Source: Actinomycetota bacterium (GTDB lineage: Bacteria > Actinomycetota > Actinomycetes > Streptosporangiales > Streptosporangiaceae). From it: 64,000 bases of DNA. A program made the position numbers and the translations under genes. The stretch lies in contig DAHVAN010000356.1 of the NCBI GenBank assembly GCA_027314595.1, forward strand, positions 1 to 64,000, in the 5' to 3' direction. Of the stretch, positions 1 to 10,857 are shown piece after piece. Under the pieces are notes generated by a model, which searched no databases, had not been told where the DNA came from, and saw only the letters and a list, made by a program, of their open reading frames with translations. The stretch's first letter is position 1. The number at the start of each line of letters is the position of its first letter.

Positions 1-7
1 AGGGGAC

Positions 8-337
8 ATGAGCGCGGAAGACCTGGAAAAGTACGAAGCGGAGATGGAGCTGCAGCTCTACCGCGAGTACCGCGACGTCGTCGGCCTGTTCACCCATGTC
101 GTGGAGACCGAGCGCCGGTTCTACCTCACCAACGACGTGGACCTGAGCGTGCGCTCCACCGACAACGGCGAGGTTTTCTTCGAGGTGACCATGCACGACG
201 CGTGGGTGTGGGACATGTACCGGCCTGCCCGGTTCGTGAAGAACGTGCGGGTCGTCACTTTCAAGGACGTCAACATCGAGGAGCTGGCCAAGAGTGACCT
301 CGAACTTCCGGAGGATAAGCCGGGCTTTTCCGGGTAG
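8..337 (+). CDS. DUF2469 family protein
   Basis: ORF 109 aa; acidic protein with YREYRDVVGLFTHVVETERRFYLTNDVDL, typical of actinobacterial DUF2469 upstream of YraN. Confidence 0.8.
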   Translation: MSAEDLEKYEAEMELQLYREYRDVVGLFTHVVETERRFYLTNDVDLSVRSTDNGEVFFEVTMHDAWVWDMYRPARFVKNVRVVTFKDVNIEELAKSDLELPEDKPGFSG

Positions 338-355
338 CCGGACCCGCATGCGCTC

Positions 356-1102
356 ATGGATCGCCGCATGCTAGGGCTCCCCGACCAGGTGACCGCCTGC
401 CTGTTCGACATGGACGGGGTGGTCACCAAGACCGCGCTGGTGCACGACGCGGCGTGGAAGGAGATGTTCGACGACTTCCTGCGGCAGTGGTCGGACGGGC
501 ACGGGACCGGCTTCGTCCCCTTCGACCCGGCGCGCGACTACGACGAGTACGTCGACGGCAAGCCCAGGCTCGAAGGCACCAGGTCGTTCCTGGCATCCAG
601 GTCCATCGAACTGCCCGAGGGCTCGCCGTCAGACCCGCCGGGGACACCCACCGTGTACGGCCTGAGCAACAAGAAGAACCAGCTGGTGCTCGAGGTGCTG
701 AAGCGCGACGGAGTAGAGGTCTACGACGGCTCGCGCCGCTACATCACCGCGGTGCGGGCCGCCGGCCTGCGCACGGCGATCGTCTCCTCGAGCGCCAATA
801 CGGTCCAGGTGCTCCAGGCGGGCGGGATCGCCGGCCTGTTCGACGCGCGGGTGGACGCGCAGGTGGCCCGCGGACGCGGGCTGCGGGGCAAGCCCGCGCC
901 CGACACGTTCCTCGAGGCGGCGCGGATGATCGGCGTCGAGCCCGCCCACGGGGCGGTGTTCGAGGACGCGCTCGCGGGGGTCGCCGCGGGGCACGACGGC
1001 CGGTTCGGATGCGTGGTGGGGGTCGACCGGGCGGGCCAGGCCGAGGCGCTGCGGGCCCATGGCGCCGACATCGTGGTACAAGACCTGGCAGAGTTGCTAT
1101 GA
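356..1102 (+). CDS. HAD-superfamily beta-phosphoglucomutase-like hydrolase
   Basis: FDMDGVVTKTA motif, GKPAPDTFLEAA and FEDALAGVAAG HAD motifs; followed by GH65. Confidence 0.85.
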   Translation: MDRRMLGLPDQVTACLFDMDGVVTKTALVHDAAWKEMFDDFLRQWSDGHGTGFVPFDPARDYDEYVDGKPRLEGTRSFLASRSIELPEGSPSDPPGTPTVYGLSNKKNQLVLEVLKRDGVEVYDGSRRYITAVRAAGLRTAIVSSSANTVQVLQAGGIAGLFDARVDAQVARGRGLRGKPAPDTFLEAARMIGVEPAHGAVFEDALAGVAAGHDGRFGCVVGVDRAGQAEALRAHGADIVVQDLAELL

Positions 1103-1145
1103 GCGTCTTCCCCCTGTGAGCCGCCTGCCGTGAGGGAGCCTGGCC

Positions 1146-3506
1146 ATGATCGCTAACGCGCCGTACGGAGTGGAGCCGTGGTGCCTGACCGAATCCTCGC
1201 TTGACCTGGACCTGCTGGCGCAGAGCGAGTCGGTCTTCGCGCTGTCCAACGGGCACATCGGGCTGCGCGGCAACCTGGACGAGGGCGAGCCGTGCGGGCT
1301 GCCGGGTACCTACCTGAACTCGCTGTTCGAGAGCCATCCGCTGCCGTACGCCGAAGCCGGGTACGGGTTCCCGCAGACCGGCCAGACGATCATCAACGTC
1401 ACCAACGGCAAGGTGATCAGGCTGCTCGTCAACGACGAGCCGTTCGACATCCGCTACGGCACGCTGCACTCCCACACCAGGACCCTGGACCTGCGCGGTG
1501 GCACCCTGACCCGGAGCGTGCGCTGGACCTCGCCGGCCGGGAACACCGTGGAGATCAGGTCCGAGCGGCTGGTCTCGCTGACGCAGCGCGCCATCGCCGC
1601 GATCTGCTACACGGTCAGGCCCGTCGACGAGAAGCTGCGTCTTGTCCTCATGTCGGAGATCGTCGCCAACGAGGAGGTGCCGCGGGCCGCCGACGACCCG
1701 CGCGCCGCCTCCGTCCTCGCCTCGCCGCTGGTCAGCGAGGAGCACATGGCGGTCGACGGGAAGCACCCGCGCGCCGTTCTGGTGCACGGGACGCGCAACA
1801 GCAAGCTGCGGCTGGCGGCGGGGATGTTCCACGAGGTCTACGGGCCGGAGCGGATGACGACCGTGTCCGAGGCGTTCCCCGACCTGGGGCGGCTGATGGT
1901 CGCGGCCGAGGTCGCGGCCGGCCAGGAACTGCGCCTGGTGAAGTACCTGGGCTACGGATGGTCGCGGCTGAGGTCCCGCCCGGCCCTGGTCGACCAGGTG
2001 TCGGGCGCGCTCGCCGCGGCCGAGCTCACCGGCTGGGAGGGGCTGCTCGGCGAGCAGCGGGCGTACCTCGACGCGTTCTGGGAGGGGGCCGACGTCGAGG
2101 TCGACGGCGACCTGGAGATCCAGCAGGCCGTGCGGTTCGGGCTGTTCCACATCCTGCAGGCGGGGGCGCGCGCCGAGAACCGGATGATCGCCGCCAAGGG
2201 CCTGACCGGGACCGGGTACGACGGGCACACCTTCTGGGACACCGAGATGTTCGTGCTCCCGGTGCTCACCTACACCCAGCCTGACGCGGCCGCAAGCGCC
2301 CTGTGCTGGCGGCACAGGATCATGCCCGAGGCCAGCAGGCACGCGAGGGAACTGGGCCTTGAGGGCGCGGCGTTCCCGTGGCGGACCATACACGGCGAGG
2401 AGTGTTCGGGGTACTGGCCCGCCGGAACGGCCGCGTTCCACATCAACGCCGACATCGCGGCCGCCGTCATGAGGTACGTGGACGCCACCGGGGACACGGT
2501 CTTCGAAAAGGAGACCGGCCTGCCGCTGCTGGTCGAGACCGCCCGGCTGTGGCGCTCGCTCGGCCAGCACGACGCCGCGGGCAAGTTCCGCGTCGAGGGC
2601 GTGACAGGACCGGACGAGTACAGCGCGGTGAAGGACAACAACGTTTACACGAACCTGCTGGCGCAGCAGAACCTGTCCGGGGCCGCCGACCTCGCCGCGA
2701 AGCTGCCGGACGCCGCGCGCGAGCTGGGCGTGACGACGGAGGAGACCGCGTCGTGGCGGGACGCCGCCGCGAACATGTACATCCCCTACGACGAGCGCCT
2801 TGGCGTGCACCCGCAGCACGACGGGTTCACCGACTACGCGCGGTGGGACTTCGCCGCGACGCCGGAGGACCACTACCCGCTGCTGCTGCACTACCCGTAC
2901 TTCCAGCTCTACCGCAAGCAGGTCGTCAAGCAGGCCGACCTGGTGCTCGCCATGCAGCACCGCGGCGACGCCTTCACCGGCGAGCAGAAGGCCCGCAACT
3001 TCGCCTATTACGAGGGCCTGACCGTCCGGGACTCCTCGCTGTCGGCGTGCACGCAGGCGGTGCTCGCGGCCGAGGTCGGGCACCTGGATCTCGCCTACGA
3101 CTACCTCGCGGAAGCCGCCTTCATGGACCTGCAGGACCGCGAGCACAACACCAGGGACGGCCTGCACATCGCCTCGCTGGCCGGCGCCTGGACGGCGCTG
3201 GTCGGCGGGTTCGGCGGGATGCGCTGCGACGGCAGCGGACTGGCGTTCAGGCCGCGGCTGCCGTCCGGGATCGTCGGCCTGTCGTTCCGGCTGCGCTACC
3301 GGGGACGGGTGCTGCACGTGGAGGTGCGGTCGGGGAAGACGCGCTACTCGCTGATCTCGGGTGACCCGCTGCCGATCGCCCACCACGGCGCGCAGGTGAC
3401 CCTTGGCGAACAGACGGTGACCATGGACATTCCGCCGATGGAGCCGCTGGCCCGCCCGTCCCAGCCGGCTGGAAGGGTCCCCCAGTCCCGCCGCGCCCGC
3501 GAGTAG
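1146..3506 (+). CDS. Glycoside hydrolase family 65 (trehalose/maltose/kojibiose phosphorylase-like)
   Basis: 786 aa; AKGLTGTGYDGHTFWDTEMFVLPVL and GVTGPDEYS motifs; next to bPGM-like gene. Confidence 0.9.
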   Translation: MIANAPYGVEPWCLTESSLDLDLLAQSESVFALSNGHIGLRGNLDEGEPCGLPGTYLNSLFESHPLPYAEAGYGFPQTGQTIINVTNGKVIRLLVNDEPFDIRYGTLHSHTRTLDLRGGTLTRSVRWTSPAGNTVEIRSERLVSLTQRAIAAICYTVRPVDEKLRLVLMSEIVANEEVPRAADDPRAASVLASPLVSEEHMAVDGKHPRAVLVHGTRNSKLRLAAGMFHEVYGPERMTTVSEAFPDLGRLMVAAEVAAGQELRLVKYLGYGWSRLRSRPALVDQVSGALAAAELTGWEGLLGEQRAYLDAFWEGADVEVDGDLEIQQAVRFGLFHILQAGARAENRMIAAKGLTGTGYDGHTFWDTEMFVLPVLTYTQPDAAASALCWRHRIMPEASRHARELGLEGAAFPWRTIHGEECSGYWPAGTAAFHINADIAAAVMRYVDATGDTVFEKETGLPLLVETARLWRSLGQHDAAGKFRVEGVTGPDEYSAVKDNNVYTNLLAQQNLSGAADLAAKLPDAARELGVTTEETASWRDAAANMYIPYDERLGVHPQHDGFTDYARWDFAATPEDHYPLLLHYPYFQLYRKQVVKQADLVLAMQHRGDAFTGEQKARNFAYYEGLTVRDSSLSACTQAVLAAEVGHLDLAYDYLAEAAFMDLQDREHNTRDGLHIASLAGAWTALVGGFGGMRCDGSGLAFRPRLPSGIVGLSFRLRYRGRVLHVEVRSGKTRYSLISGDPLPIAHHGAQVTLGEQTVTMDIPPMEPLARPSQPAGRVPQSRRARE

Positions 3507-3694
3507 TCTCCCGAACGGGACCGTGGCGCCTGTCAGCCTCCCAGGCAGGCGCCTGCCGTGAGATCGTCCCCTGGCATTAAAGCAGGCAGCGCTGACGTTT
3601 CGCTGACGTTATCCACATGCGCGGGCCTGCTTAAGCTTTCCTCCACTGCCCGGAACTGCCCGCTGCGCGCCGCCGGGCCGGCGGGCCATCGTCG

Positions 3695-4069
3695 TTGCCG
3701 GAGGTGATGACGATGCAAGCCAAGGATGTGCTCGGCCGGGACGGCGAGCAGGCCGCGGCCGCCTACCTGGAGGGCCGCGGTTTCCGGATACTCGACCGCA
3801 ACTGGCGGTGCGCCGACGGGGAGATCGACATCGTCGCGGTGGAACGGCACACGTTCGTCGTCTGCGAGGTGAAGACCCGCTCGGGGACGCGGTTCGGGAC
3901 GCCGCTTGAGGCGGTCGGCAGGGCAAAGCGCGCCAGGCTGCGCAGGCTGGCGGTGCGCTGGCTGAACGCCCACGGCGTCCGGTTCGACCAGATACGGATC
4001 GACGTGGTCGGCCTGCTCTACGAGGGCACAGGCGGGGTCACGATCGAGCATGTCAGGGGGGTGGGCTGA
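3695..4069 (+). CDS. YraN/UPF0102 family endonuclease-like protein
   Basis: GRDGEQAAAAYLEGRGFRILDRNWRCADGEIDIVA...VCEVKTRS signature. Confidence 0.9.
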   Translation: MPEVMTMQAKDVLGRDGEQAAAAYLEGRGFRILDRNWRCADGEIDIVAVERHTFVVCEVKTRSGTRFGTPLEAVGRAKRARLRRLAVRWLNAHGVRFDQIRIDVVGLLYEGTGGVTIEHVRGVG

Positions 4070-5614
4070 ATGGGCCTGGCCCGCACGCGCTCGGTCGCGC
4101 TCGTCGGTGTCACCGGCCACCTCATCGAGGTGGAGGCGGACATCGCCCAGGGCCTTCCGGTGACGATCCTGGTCGGCCTGCCTGATACGGCCCTTCGCGA
4201 GGCGCGGGACCGGATACGCGCCGCGATCGTCAACAGCGGGGAGAAGTGGCCGCAGTCGAAGATCACCGTCGGCTTGTCCCCCGCGAGCCTGCCCAAGCGG
4301 GGCAGCGGCTTCGACCTCGCGATCGCCGTCGCCATCCTCGCCGCCGGCGGCAGGCTGCCGTCGCCGTCGCCTGCCGGGGTCATGTTCCTCGCCGAGCTCG
4401 GCCTCGACGGCAGCCTGCGGCCGGTGCCCGGGGTGCTGCCCGCTGTCGTCGCCGCCGCGGCCGCGGGCGTGGGCACGGCGGTGGTGGCGACGAGAAACGC
4501 GGCGGAGGCAGGCCTGGTGCCAGGCATCCGCGTCGTCGCCGCGGGCTGGCTGGCGGAGCTGGCCATCTGGCTGCGCGGCGGCCCGGTTCCCACGCCCGCG
4601 CTCCCTGCCCCGGCGGCCGGCGATCGGGCCGCCCCGCCCGCCACGGCGGCGCGCCAGCGCGATCTCGCGGAGGTCCTCGGCCAGTCGGAGGCACGCAAGG
4701 CAGCGGAAATCTGCGCCGCCGGCGGGCACAACCTGTCCCTGCTCGGCCCGCCAGGGGCGGGCAAGACCATGCTGGCCGAACGGCTCCCCACGATCATGCC
4801 GAAGCTGGATCCGGCCGCCGCCCTCGAGGTCACCTCGATTCATTCGGTGGCCGGGACGCTGCCGGCCCATGGCGGGCTGGTCACCGAGCCGCCGTTTTGC
4901 GCGCCGCACCATACGGCGAGCAAGGCGGCCATCGTCGGCGGCGGCAGTGGCGTCATCCGGCCGGGCGCTGCCTCGCTGGCGCACCGCGGCGTGCTCTTCC
5001 TCGACGAGGCGCCCGAGTTCGACAGGGACGTGCTCGACGCGCTCAGGCAGCCGCTCGAAGCGGGCGAGGTGGTCATCGCGCGGTCCGCGATGTGCGCCAG
5101 GTTCCCGGCCAGGTTCACCCTGGTGCTCGCCGCCAATCCCTGTCCGTGCGCCAAGGCTGCTTCGGGGGGAGCCGGCTGCGGCTGCAGCCCGGCGGCCAGG
5201 CGCAGGTACCTCGGCCGCCTTTCCGGGCCGCTGCTTGACCGGGTGGACGTGAAGGTCCGGCTGCTTCCGGTGAACAGGCACGAGATGCTCTATGACCGCG
5301 CGCACGCGGAGACGAGCGCTGTCGTGGCGGAGCGGGTGGCCGCCGCGCGGGAGCGCATGGCCCGCCGGCTGAGCGGCACCGCGTGGCGGGTCAACGCCGA
5401 GGTTCCCGGCGCGGAGCTGCGCCGCTCGTACGCTCCCGAGCCCGGCGCGCTGCGGTCGCTCGACCGCGCGATGGAGCTCGGGCAGGTAAGCGCCCGCGGC
5501 GCCGACAAGATCGTCCGGGTGGCGTGGAGCCTTGCCGACCTGGCCGGAAGGCCGCGGCCCTGCGCCGGCGAGGTCGACTCCGCCATCACGTTGTGGCTGG
5601 GGGTGTCCCGGTGA
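4070..5614 (+). CDS. YifB family Mg chelatase-like AAA ATPase
   Basis: GPPGAGKTMLAERLPTIMP, HRGVLFLDEAPEF; directly follows YraN. Confidence 0.92.
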   Translation: MGLARTRSVALVGVTGHLIEVEADIAQGLPVTILVGLPDTALREARDRIRAAIVNSGEKWPQSKITVGLSPASLPKRGSGFDLAIAVAILAAGGRLPSPSPAGVMFLAELGLDGSLRPVPGVLPAVVAAAAAGVGTAVVATRNAAEAGLVPGIRVVAAGWLAELAIWLRGGPVPTPALPAPAAGDRAAPPATAARQRDLAEVLGQSEARKAAEICAAGGHNLSLLGPPGAGKTMLAERLPTIMPKLDPAAALEVTSIHSVAGTLPAHGGLVTEPPFCAPHHTASKAAIVGGGSGVIRPGAASLAHRGVLFLDEAPEFDRDVLDALRQPLEAGEVVIARSAMCARFPARFTLVLAANPCPCAKAASGGAGCGCSPAARRRYLGRLSGPLLDRVDVKVRLLPVNRHEMLYDRAHAETSAVVAERVAAARERMARRLSGTAWRVNAEVPGAELRRSYAPEPGALRSLDRAMELGQVSARGADKIVRVAWSLADLAGRPRPCAGEVDSAITLWLGVSR

Positions 5615-6810
5615 CCGGCAGGCTCGATGAGGAAAGGTACGGGCGGGCGGCGCTGACCTACCTCGCCGAGCCCGGCGACCGGCGGCTCGGCGGGCTGGCG
5701 CGTTCGCACGGAGCGGCGCGGACCCTGGCGGCGATCAGGGCCGGCGTGCTTGCGGACGAGCCTGCCAGCGGCGACGTCCTGGCTGGCGCCGGCGCCCTGG
5801 GTGCGGCGCGTGCCACGGCGGCCAGGCGGGCCATGTCCCGATGGCAGGTGCGGCTGGGCGAATTGCCGTCGGCGGAGGAGATCGCCGGGTTCTGCCGGGC
5901 CGGGATCCGGCTGGCGTGCCCCGGCGATCCGGAGTGGCCGGCCCGCCTTGACGACCTGGGCGACGCCCGGCCCTACGCGCTGTGGCTGCGCGGCGCCGCG
6001 GACCTGCGGTTCAACTGCCTGCGCTCGGTGGCGATCGTCGGGTCGCGCGCGGCGACCGCCTACGGCTCCTATGTGGCGTCGGAGTTCGCGGCCTCGGTCG
6101 CCGCGCGCGGCTACGCGGTGATCTCCGGCGGGGCCTACGGCATCGACGCGGCCGCCCACACGGGCGCGCTGGCCGCCGGCGGCGTGACCGTCGCGGTGCT
6201 CGCGTGCGGCGTGGACGTGCCCTACCCGGCCGGCCACGCCGCCCTGCTCGACGCGATCGCGGCCCACGGGGTCATCGTCAGCGAATGGCCGCCCGGCCGG
6301 ACCGCCACCCGGCTGAGGTTCCTCGTCCGCAACAGGGTGATCGCCGCGCTGGCCCCGGGAACGCTCGTGGTGGAGGCCGGGCAGCGCAGCGGCGCGCTGA
6401 ACACCGCGCGGCACGCCCGCGACCTCGGCCGTCCGCTGATGGCGGTGCCGGGCCCGGTCACCTCCGAGATGTCCGCCGGGTGCCACACGATCATCAGGGA
6501 CTGGCAGGGGATGCTCGTCACCAGCGCGGCCGATGTCACCGAGTGCCTGTCCCCGATCGGCACGCCCGCGGACCAGCCGCCGGGCCCGCACGCGGGGGGC
6601 CGGGCCGCGGCCGTGATCGGGCGTGACGCGCTGGACCTCGAGACCGCCACCGTGCTCGACGCGCTGCCGCTGCGGGGCGGGATGGGCCCGGCCAGCATCG
6701 CCGTCAAGGCCGGCCTTGACCCGGACACCGTGATCCGCCGCCTCGGAGCGCTCGCCGCCGCCGGCCTCGCCGAACGCTGCGACAACGGCTGGCGCCTGCG
6801 CCGCGCCTGA
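5611..6810 (+). CDS. dprA: DNA-processing protein DprA
   Basis: GTG start overlapping yifB stop; [43 protein letters not shown]. Confidence 0.92.
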   Translation: MTGRLDEERYGRAALTYLAEPGDRRLGGLARSHGAARTLAAIRAGVLADEPASGDVLAGAGALGAARATAARRAMSRWQVRLGELPSAEEIAGFCRAGIRLACPGDPEWPARLDDLGDARPYALWLRGAADLRFNCLRSVAIVGSRAATAYGSYVASEFAASVAARGYAVISGGAYGIDAAAHTGALAAGGVTVAVLACGVDVPYPAGHAALLDAIAAHGVIVSEWPPGRTATRLRFLVRNRVIAALAPGTLVVEAGQRSGALNTARHARDLGRPLMAVPGPVTSEMSAGCHTIIRDWQGMLVTSAADVTECLSPIGTPADQPPGPHAGGRAAAVIGRDALDLETATVLDALPLRGGMGPASIAVKAGLDPDTVIRRLGALAAAGLAERCDNGWRLRRA

Positions 6811-6886
6811 GTCCGATTCGCTCCGGCCGGCTGAAACCTTCGCGAGATGGTTTCCCAACGGCCCCGGTCCGGTGCACACTGTGCCC

Positions 6887-7972
6887 ATGGCTACGCCACA
6901 GGCGCGGGCCGCCGGCGCGGACGGCCCGCGACAGACGCTGCCTACGGGGCTGAGCGTCGCGCTGGCCGAGTTCAGCGAGCATCTCGACGCCGAGCGTGCG
7001 TTGTCGCGTCATACGATTCGCGCCTATCACGGTGACATCGCCTCGCTTCTGCGGTACGCGTGGCGTTCCGGGGTCAGCGAACCAGGCTCGCTCGACGTCA
7101 CGATGCTGCGCGGCTGGCTGGCCTGCCAGCACCAGGCCGGGGCGGCACGGGCCACGCTGGCGCGCCGCGGCGCGGCGGCACGGGCGTTCACCTCGTTCGC
7201 GCACCGCCAGGGGTGGCTCGCCGCCGACCCCGGGCCGCAGCTCGGCACCCCGAAGGTGCGTCGCGTCCTGCCCCAGGTGCTGCGCAGGGATGAGATCAAC
7301 AGGGTCCTCGCGGACTGCGAGGACCGGGCGCTGCGGGACTTCGCCTCCGGTCAGCGGGCGACCGCGGCGCTGGCCATGCGCGACGCCGCCGTCCTCGAAC
7401 TGCTTTACGCGTCCGCGATCCGGGTGAGCGAGCTGTGCGAGCTTGACGTCGGCGGCCTGGACCAGGAGCGGCGCACGGTCCGCGTGCTTGGCAAGGGGCG
7501 GAAGGAACGGGTCGTCCCCGTCGGCGTGCCCGCGGCCCGGGCGGTGGCCAGGTGGCAGGAGCTCGGGCGTCCCGTGCTGGCCGGCCAGCGCAGTGGAACC
7601 GCCCTTTTCCTGGGCGCGCGCGGCGGGCGCCTCGATCCGCGCAGCGCGCGGCGCATCGTGCACGCGCGCCTGCGCGGTGCCGCCTTCCCCGCGGCCGCGG
7701 CCGCGGCTGCGGCCGCACGACCCGGGACCGCGCCAGCCGCGCTAGCCGCGGCTGCCCGGGAGGGCGGGCATGACGCCCCGCAGGCCGTGCGGGACGCGGG
7801 ACCGCACGCGATCCGGCACACCGCCGCCACCCACCTGCTCGAAGGCGGCGCGGACCTGCGCAGCGTCCAGGAGATCCTCGGCCACTCCTCGCCGGCCACG
7901 ACTCAGATCTACACGCACGTCTCGGCCGAGCGCCTGAAGGCGAGCTATCGCCAGGCGCACCCACGCGCGTAG
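6887..7972 (+). CDS. xerC: Tyrosine recombinase XerC
   Basis: [51 protein letters not shown] catalytic motifs; ATG at 6887. Confidence 0.88.
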   Translation: MATPQARAAGADGPRQTLPTGLSVALAEFSEHLDAERALSRHTIRAYHGDIASLLRYAWRSGVSEPGSLDVTMLRGWLACQHQAGAARATLARRGAAARAFTSFAHRQGWLAADPGPQLGTPKVRRVLPQVLRRDEINRVLADCEDRALRDFASGQRATAALAMRDAAVLELLYASAIRVSELCELDVGGLDQERRTVRVLGKGRKERVVPVGVPAARAVARWQELGRPVLAGQRSGTALFLGARGGRLDPRSARRIVHARLRGAAFPAAAAAAAAARPGTAPAALAAAAREGGHDAPQAVRDAGPHAIRHTAATHLLEGGADLRSVQEILGHSSPATTQIYTHVSAERLKASYRQAHPRA

Positions 7973-8319
7973 TGCGTCCGACTTGAAGTAGTCTGGACGC
8001 GGTCGCTTCGTACGCGCCGTCAAGACGCACGCGGTGACCGTAATTCGCGTGCCCGTGTGCCGCACGAAACCAGCAACAGTCAGGACATCGCGAACGGTCG
8101 CCGCCAGGCGAGCCTCGCACCAAGGACGGACCTGACGGGGACCTGGGATCGCGCGGGACCGCACCACTCGGTCCGCCGGCCAAGGCGAACGGCGAAAGGG
8201 GCGAAAGCTCCCGCCCAAGGCCGGCCGCTCGGTGCGGGACAATCCCGGGCGCCAGGAGGTAAACCGAGCCGCGCGCGGCCGGGACAGACGCCGCGCGCAT
8301 GTAAGGAAGGACCGTAGCG

Positions 8320-9282
8320 ATGCCCCCGGTCGTCACCATGAAGCAGCTCCTGGAGAGCGGCGTCCACTTCGGCCATCAGACCAGGCGCTGGAACCCGAAG
8401 ATGAAGCGTTACATCTTCACCGAGCGCAACGGCATCTACATCATCGACCTGCAGCAGTCGCTGGACTACATCGACCGCGCGTATGAGTTCATCAGGGAGA
8501 CGGTCGCGCACGGCGGCACGATCCTGTACGTCGGAACCAAGAAGCAGGCGCAGGAGGCGATCGCCGAGCAGGCCCGCCGGGTCGGCATGCCCTTCGTCAA
8601 CCAGCGCTGGCTGGGCGGGATGCTGACGAACTTCTCCACCGTGTTCAAGCGGCTGCAGCGGCTGAAGGAGCTCGAGGAGATCGACTTCACCGACGTGGCA
8701 GGCTCCGGCATGACCAAGAAGGAGCTGCTGCAGCTCAAGCGCGAGCGCGACAAGCTGGACCGCACCCTCGGCGGTATCCGCGACATGAGCCGGGTGCCGA
8801 GCGCGGTCTGGGTCGTGGACACCAAGAAAGAGCACATCGCGGTCAGCGAGGCGCGCAAGCTGGGCATCCCGGTGGTCGCCATCCTGGACACGAACTGCGA
8901 CCCGGACGAGGTGACCTACCCGATCCCGGGCAACGACGACGCGATCCGCAGCGTGGCGCTGCTGACCCGGGTGGTCGCTGACGCGGTGGCGGACGGCCTG
9001 ATCGGGCGGGCTGGCGCGTCGGACGGCGACCAGAAGCCGTCCGACGACCAGTTCCTGAGCGAGGAGCCGCTGCCCGAGTGGGAGCGTGACCTGCTCGGGG
9101 GCAGCGCCGCCGCAGCGGCCGAAGCCGGGCCAGCGGCCGAAGCCGGGCCAGCGGCCGAGACGACCGAGCCGGCCGCCGCCGAGACCACCGAGCCGGCCGC
9201 CGCCGAGGAGGTCGTCAGCACCACCGCGGCGACCGCCGAGGTGGTGGCGCAGGCCGAAGCCGACGCCGCCGGCGACGAGTGA
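8320..9282 (+). CDS. rpsB: 30S ribosomal protein S2
   Basis: [28 protein letters not shown]-terminal Ala/Glu/Pro repeat tail. Confidence 0.97.
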   Translation: MPPVVTMKQLLESGVHFGHQTRRWNPKMKRYIFTERNGIYIIDLQQSLDYIDRAYEFIRETVAHGGTILYVGTKKQAQEAIAEQARRVGMPFVNQRWLGGMLTNFSTVFKRLQRLKELEEIDFTDVAGSGMTKKELLQLKRERDKLDRTLGGIRDMSRVPSAVWVVDTKKEHIAVSEARKLGIPVVAILDTNCDPDEVTYPIPGNDDAIRSVALLTRVVADAVADGLIGRAGASDGDQKPSDDQFLSEEPLPEWERDLLGGSAAAAAEAGPAAEAGPAAETTEPAAAETTEPAAAEEVVSTTAATAEVVAQAEADAAGDE

Positions 9283-9307
9283 CCAGACAGGAGCGAGGAA
9301 CCACGAC

Positions 9308-10144
9308 ATGGCGAATGTCTCCGCCGCTGATGTGAAGCGGCTGCGCGAACAGACCGGCGCGGGAATGATGGACTGCAAGAACGCCCTCGCGCAGGCCGAT
9401 GGCGACTTCGAGGCCGCGATCGAGTTCCTGCGGCTGAAGGGCCTTAAGGACCAGAGCAAGCGTGCGACCCGCACCGCGGGCAACGGGCTTGTGACGGCCG
9501 AACTCGACGGCAGCAGCGCCGGCGTGCTCGTCGAGCTGAACTGCGAGACCGACTTCGTGGCCAAGAACGAGCAGTTCCAGGAGGTGGCCGCCAAGATCGC
9601 GAAGGCGGCCCTGGGCAGCGGCGTGGCCGACCGGCTCGCCCTGCTGACCGTCGAGGTCGAGCCCGGCAAGACCGTCGAGCAGCTCATCGAGGACGCGAGC
9701 TCCTCGATCAAGGAGAAGCTGGAACTCGGCCGCTTCGCCCGCTTCGAGGGCGGTTACGTGACCAGCTACCTGCACCGCTCCGACCGCGACCTGCCGCCGA
9801 CCCTCGGCGTGCTCGTCCAGCTGGACAAGCCGAGCGAGGGGGTCGCCAGGGACCTGGCGCAGCAGGTCGCCGCCATGCGCCCGATGTGGACCACGCGCGA
9901 GGAGGTTCCCGAGGACGTGGTCCAGAAGGAGCGCAGGATCGCCGAGCAGATCACCCGCGACGAGGGCAAGCCCGAGCAGGCGATCCCGAAGATCGTCGAG
10001 GGCCGGCTCGGCGGCTTCTTCAAGGACGTCGTGCTCGTCGAGCAGGCGTTCGTCAAGGACAGCAAGCTGTCCGTGGCCAAGGTGCTCGAGGCCGACGGCG
10101 TGTCCGTGCGGGGATTCGCCCGGTTCCAGGTGGGCCAGGCCTGA
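9308..10144 (+). CDS. tsf: Elongation factor Ts
   Basis: MANVSAADVKRLREQTGAGMMDCKNAL; downstream of rpsB. Confidence 0.96.
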   Translation: MANVSAADVKRLREQTGAGMMDCKNALAQADGDFEAAIEFLRLKGLKDQSKRATRTAGNGLVTAELDGSSAGVLVELNCETDFVAKNEQFQEVAAKIAKAALGSGVADRLALLTVEVEPGKTVEQLIEDASSSIKEKLELGRFARFEGGYVTSYLHRSDRDLPPTLGVLVQLDKPSEGVARDLAQQVAAMRPMWTTREEVPEDVVQKERRIAEQITRDEGKPEQAIPKIVEGRLGGFFKDVVLVEQAFVKDSKLSVAKVLEADGVSVRGFARFQVGQA

Positions 10145-10149
10145 TCGGG

Positions 10150-10201
10150 GGGCGCCGGAAAGACGCCGATCCGCGGCAGCGGTCAGTGCTTTCCGGCGCC
10201 C
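10150..10201 (+). terminator. Hairpin terminator after tsf
   Basis: Perfect 13-bp inverted repeat GGGCGCCGGAAAG (10150-10162) / CTTTCCGGCGCCC (10189-10201). Confidence 0.6.
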
Positions 10202-10299
10202 TTCGTATGAGAATGGGTAGGGCCGGGTAGTGTGGTGACGACCGTACGGGGCCGAGGTCCGAGCCGACCGGCACGCAAGTGCGCACAGGAGCCGTAACG

Positions 10300-10857
10300 A
10301 TGATCGATGACACCCTCCTTGAGGCCGAAGAGAAGATGGACAAAGCCGTCGCGGTCGCCAAGGAAGATTTCGGCAACATCCGCACCGGCCGGGTCCACCC
10401 GGGCATCTTCACCAAGGTGACCGCCGCGTACTACGGCACCCAGACCCCGCTGGACCAGCTCGCCACCTTCCGCGTGCCCGAGCCGAGGATGGTCATCATC
10501 CAGCCGTTCGACAAAGCCTCGCTCGGCACGATCGAGAAGGCCATCAGGAACAGCGACCTCGGCGTGAACCCCTCCAACGACGGCGTGATCATCCGGGTGA
10601 TCTTCCCCGAGCTGACCGAGGAGCGCCGCCGCGAGTACATCAAGACCGCCCGGTCCAAGGCCGAAGACAGCCGCGTCTCCATCAGGAACATCCGGCGCCA
10701 CGCCAAGGACGCGCTGGACAAGATGGTGAAGAACGGCGAGGCGGGCGAGGACGAGGTACGCCGCGCGGAGCGTGACCTCCAGGAACTCACCGACACCTAC
10801 ATCGCGCAGGTCGACGAGCTGCTCAAGCACAAGGAAGCCGAGCTGCTCGAGGTGTGA
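10300..10857 (+). CDS. frr: Ribosome recycling factor
   Basis: [34 protein letters not shown] at 10300. Confidence 0.95.
   Translation: MIDDTLLEAEEKMDKAVAVAKEDFGNIRTGRVHPGIFTKVTAAYYGTQTPLDQLATFRVPEPRMVIIQPFDKASLGTIEKAIRNSDLGVNPSNDGVIIRVIFPELTEERRREYIKTARSKAEDSRVSIRNIRRHAKDALDKMVKNGEAGEDEVRRAERDLQELTDTYIAQVDELLKHKEAELLEV

Noticed and set aside
744-3386. 880-aa minus-strand ORF opposite the GH65 gene
   Set aside because: Shadow ORF of a high-GC coding region; Arg/Gln/Val-rich with no domain, while the plus strand encodes a clear GH65
3533-5305. 590-aa minus-strand ORF opposite YraN/YifB
   Set aside because: Antisense shadow ORF; the plus strand has recognised families
5290-6888. 532-aa minus-strand ORF opposite dprA
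   Set aside because: Antisense shadow ORF; the plus strand encodes DprA
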